DNA of 6,436 nucleotides, taken from NCBI GenBank assembly GCA_964386505.1, contig CAYLSM010000242.1:1-6436 (forward strand), in the 5' to 3' direction. The notes below the pieces were generated by a model. It was not told the DNA's origin. It searched no databases and saw only the letters and a program-made list of their open reading frames with translations. Of the stretch, positions 5,813 to 6,436 are shown piece after piece (the first letter of the stretch is position 1; the number at the start of each line of letters is the position of its first letter). This DNA comes from JAJFUG01 sp964386505 (GTDB taxonomy: Bacteria > Gemmatimonadota > Glassbacteria > GWA2-58-10). Made by a program: the position numbers and the translations under genes.

Positions 5813-6436
5813 ATGCCGGAAAAGTTTATCCCGATCCCGCTGAGAAAAATCATCGTCGATTCCATTCCGGATTTCGACCTTTTTTTCAGCCAGAACGGCC
5901 GGTTTGTCCTTTACAAAAAGGGCAATTACAGGTTCGAGCAGGAAAACCTCGATTCTCTGATCGATAACCATGTCAACTCGTTGTTCGTACAGCTTTCCGA
6001 TTATGGGCGTTTCGAGCGTTACAGCCGTAAAGCCGCGGGACGGGGAAAAAACCATAGAAGTTCTGAACCGGCCGGGCAGGAAAGTCAATTACTTTTTCAC
6101 AGCGAATTGCGCGAACGCTACTATGTGATCGACCCGCATGTATTTTCCGCCGGTCTTGTGCTCGATTTCCCTATTTTCCAGCGTGTCGGCTCCGAGCTGC
6201 AAGCCATTCCCGAAAGCTGCATGGACAGCGACGGCAGATGGGAATTCCAGGGAGTGAGCGGACAGTTGGAGGACCAGGAGCTTTTCATAGGGCATGAAAA
6301 CCTCCCCCGCTACCGTCAGATTGTGGAGCAGAGGCTGCGGGAGGCGGAAGGAGACGGTTCGGTCATCGGGAACAAGCTGTTAAATAAAACCATATCCCTG
6401 CGCATAATTTTCGGGTTTGATCTTCGGCAATTCCCA
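5813..6436 (+). CDS. N-terminal part of a putative signalling protein (HD-GYP-type N-terminal region suspected), partial at right edge
   Basis: The frame is open for 208 codons to the window edge, with a strong Shine-Dalgarno site. The first 70 residues read FIPIPLRKI (5-13), DFDLFF (20-25), GRFVLYKKGNYRF (29-41), LDSLIDNHVNSLFV (46-59) and YGRFERY (64-70). This layout (a short basic start, an F-D-L-Y/F segment, FVLYKKG, then a helix ending in a lysine-poor LFV strand and RY) resembles the small domain preceding HD-GYP phosphodiesterase domains in several Gram-negative phyla. Residues about 71-92 look like a charged linker (GRGKNHRSSEPAG). Residues 95-208 (YYVIDPHVFSAGL, FPIFQRVG) match nothing I can name. 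No signal peptide or membrane helix is visible. The catalytic domain that would settle the function, if there is one, lies outside the window. Its base composition is clearly lower in GC than the neighbouring genes. Confidence 0.7.
   Translation, partial: MPEKFIPIPLRKIIVDSIPDFDLFFSQNGRFVLYKKGNYRFEQENLDSLIDNHVNSLFVQLSDYGRFERYSRKAAGRGKNHRSSEPAGQESQLLFHSELRERYYVIDPHVFSAGLVLDFPIFQRVGSELQAIPESCMDSDGRWEFQGVSGQLEDQELFIGHENLPRYRQIVEQRLREAEGDGSVIGNKLLNKTISLRIIFGFDLRQFP

Noticed and set aside
5744..6295. Two minus-strand frames of 114 and 68 residues opposite the right-hand gene
   Set aside because: The plus-strand frame has a strong Shine-Dalgarno site and promoter and stays open for 208 codons; the minus frames have neither.

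Overview
The window is GC-rich bacterial chromosome. It carries five genes on the minus strand, read from about 5529 down to position 1, and one divergent gene on the plus strand that runs off the right edge. Two predicted secreted proteins (one with a lipobox, one with a signal anchor or peptide) point to a Gram-negative-type bacterium. The gene mix (a secreted DUF4832-like glycosidase candidate, an SGNH hydrolase, an Rqc2/RqcH-type NFACT protein and a CRP-like regulator) would suit the FCB group or a related uncultivated phylum. That placement is only a guess, because there is no rRNA or other phylogenetic marker here.

Layout from left to right: 1-772 (minus) is the N-terminal half of an AzgA/PbuG-type guanine/hypoxanthine permease, cut by the window edge. 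806-2323 (minus) is an NFACT-family ribosome quality control protein. 2313-3332 (minus) is a cyclic-nucleotide-binding CRP-like protein with an unusual C-terminal extension. 3368-4072 (minus) is an exported SGNH/GDSL hydrolase. 4165-5529 (minus) is a predicted lipoprotein of the DUF4832-type, TIM-barrel glycosidase-like group. 5530-5812 is a divergent intergenic region with a good plus-strand promoter and a weaker minus-strand promoter candidate. 5813-6436 (plus) is the N-terminal part of a protein I read as a signalling protein, possibly of the HD-GYP type.

The minus-strand genes lie close together: gaps of 92 and 35 nt, then an 11-nt overlap, then 33 nt. They could form one transcription unit, or two (lipoprotein plus hydrolase; regulator, NFACT and permease). 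The first pair looks like extracellular glycan processing. The second trio joins a cyclic-nucleotide sensor to rescue of stalled ribosomes and purine uptake, which is a grouping rather than a recognised pathway.

I found no mobile element, CRISPR array, tRNA, rRNA or phage gene, and no clearly new defence or biosynthetic system. The points most worth a second look are the two-module C-terminus of the CRP-like protein and its overlap with the NFACT gene, the shortened NFACT protein with a D-to-E change in its DR motif, the two candidate catalytic glutamates in the lipoprotein, and the AT-richer divergent gene.
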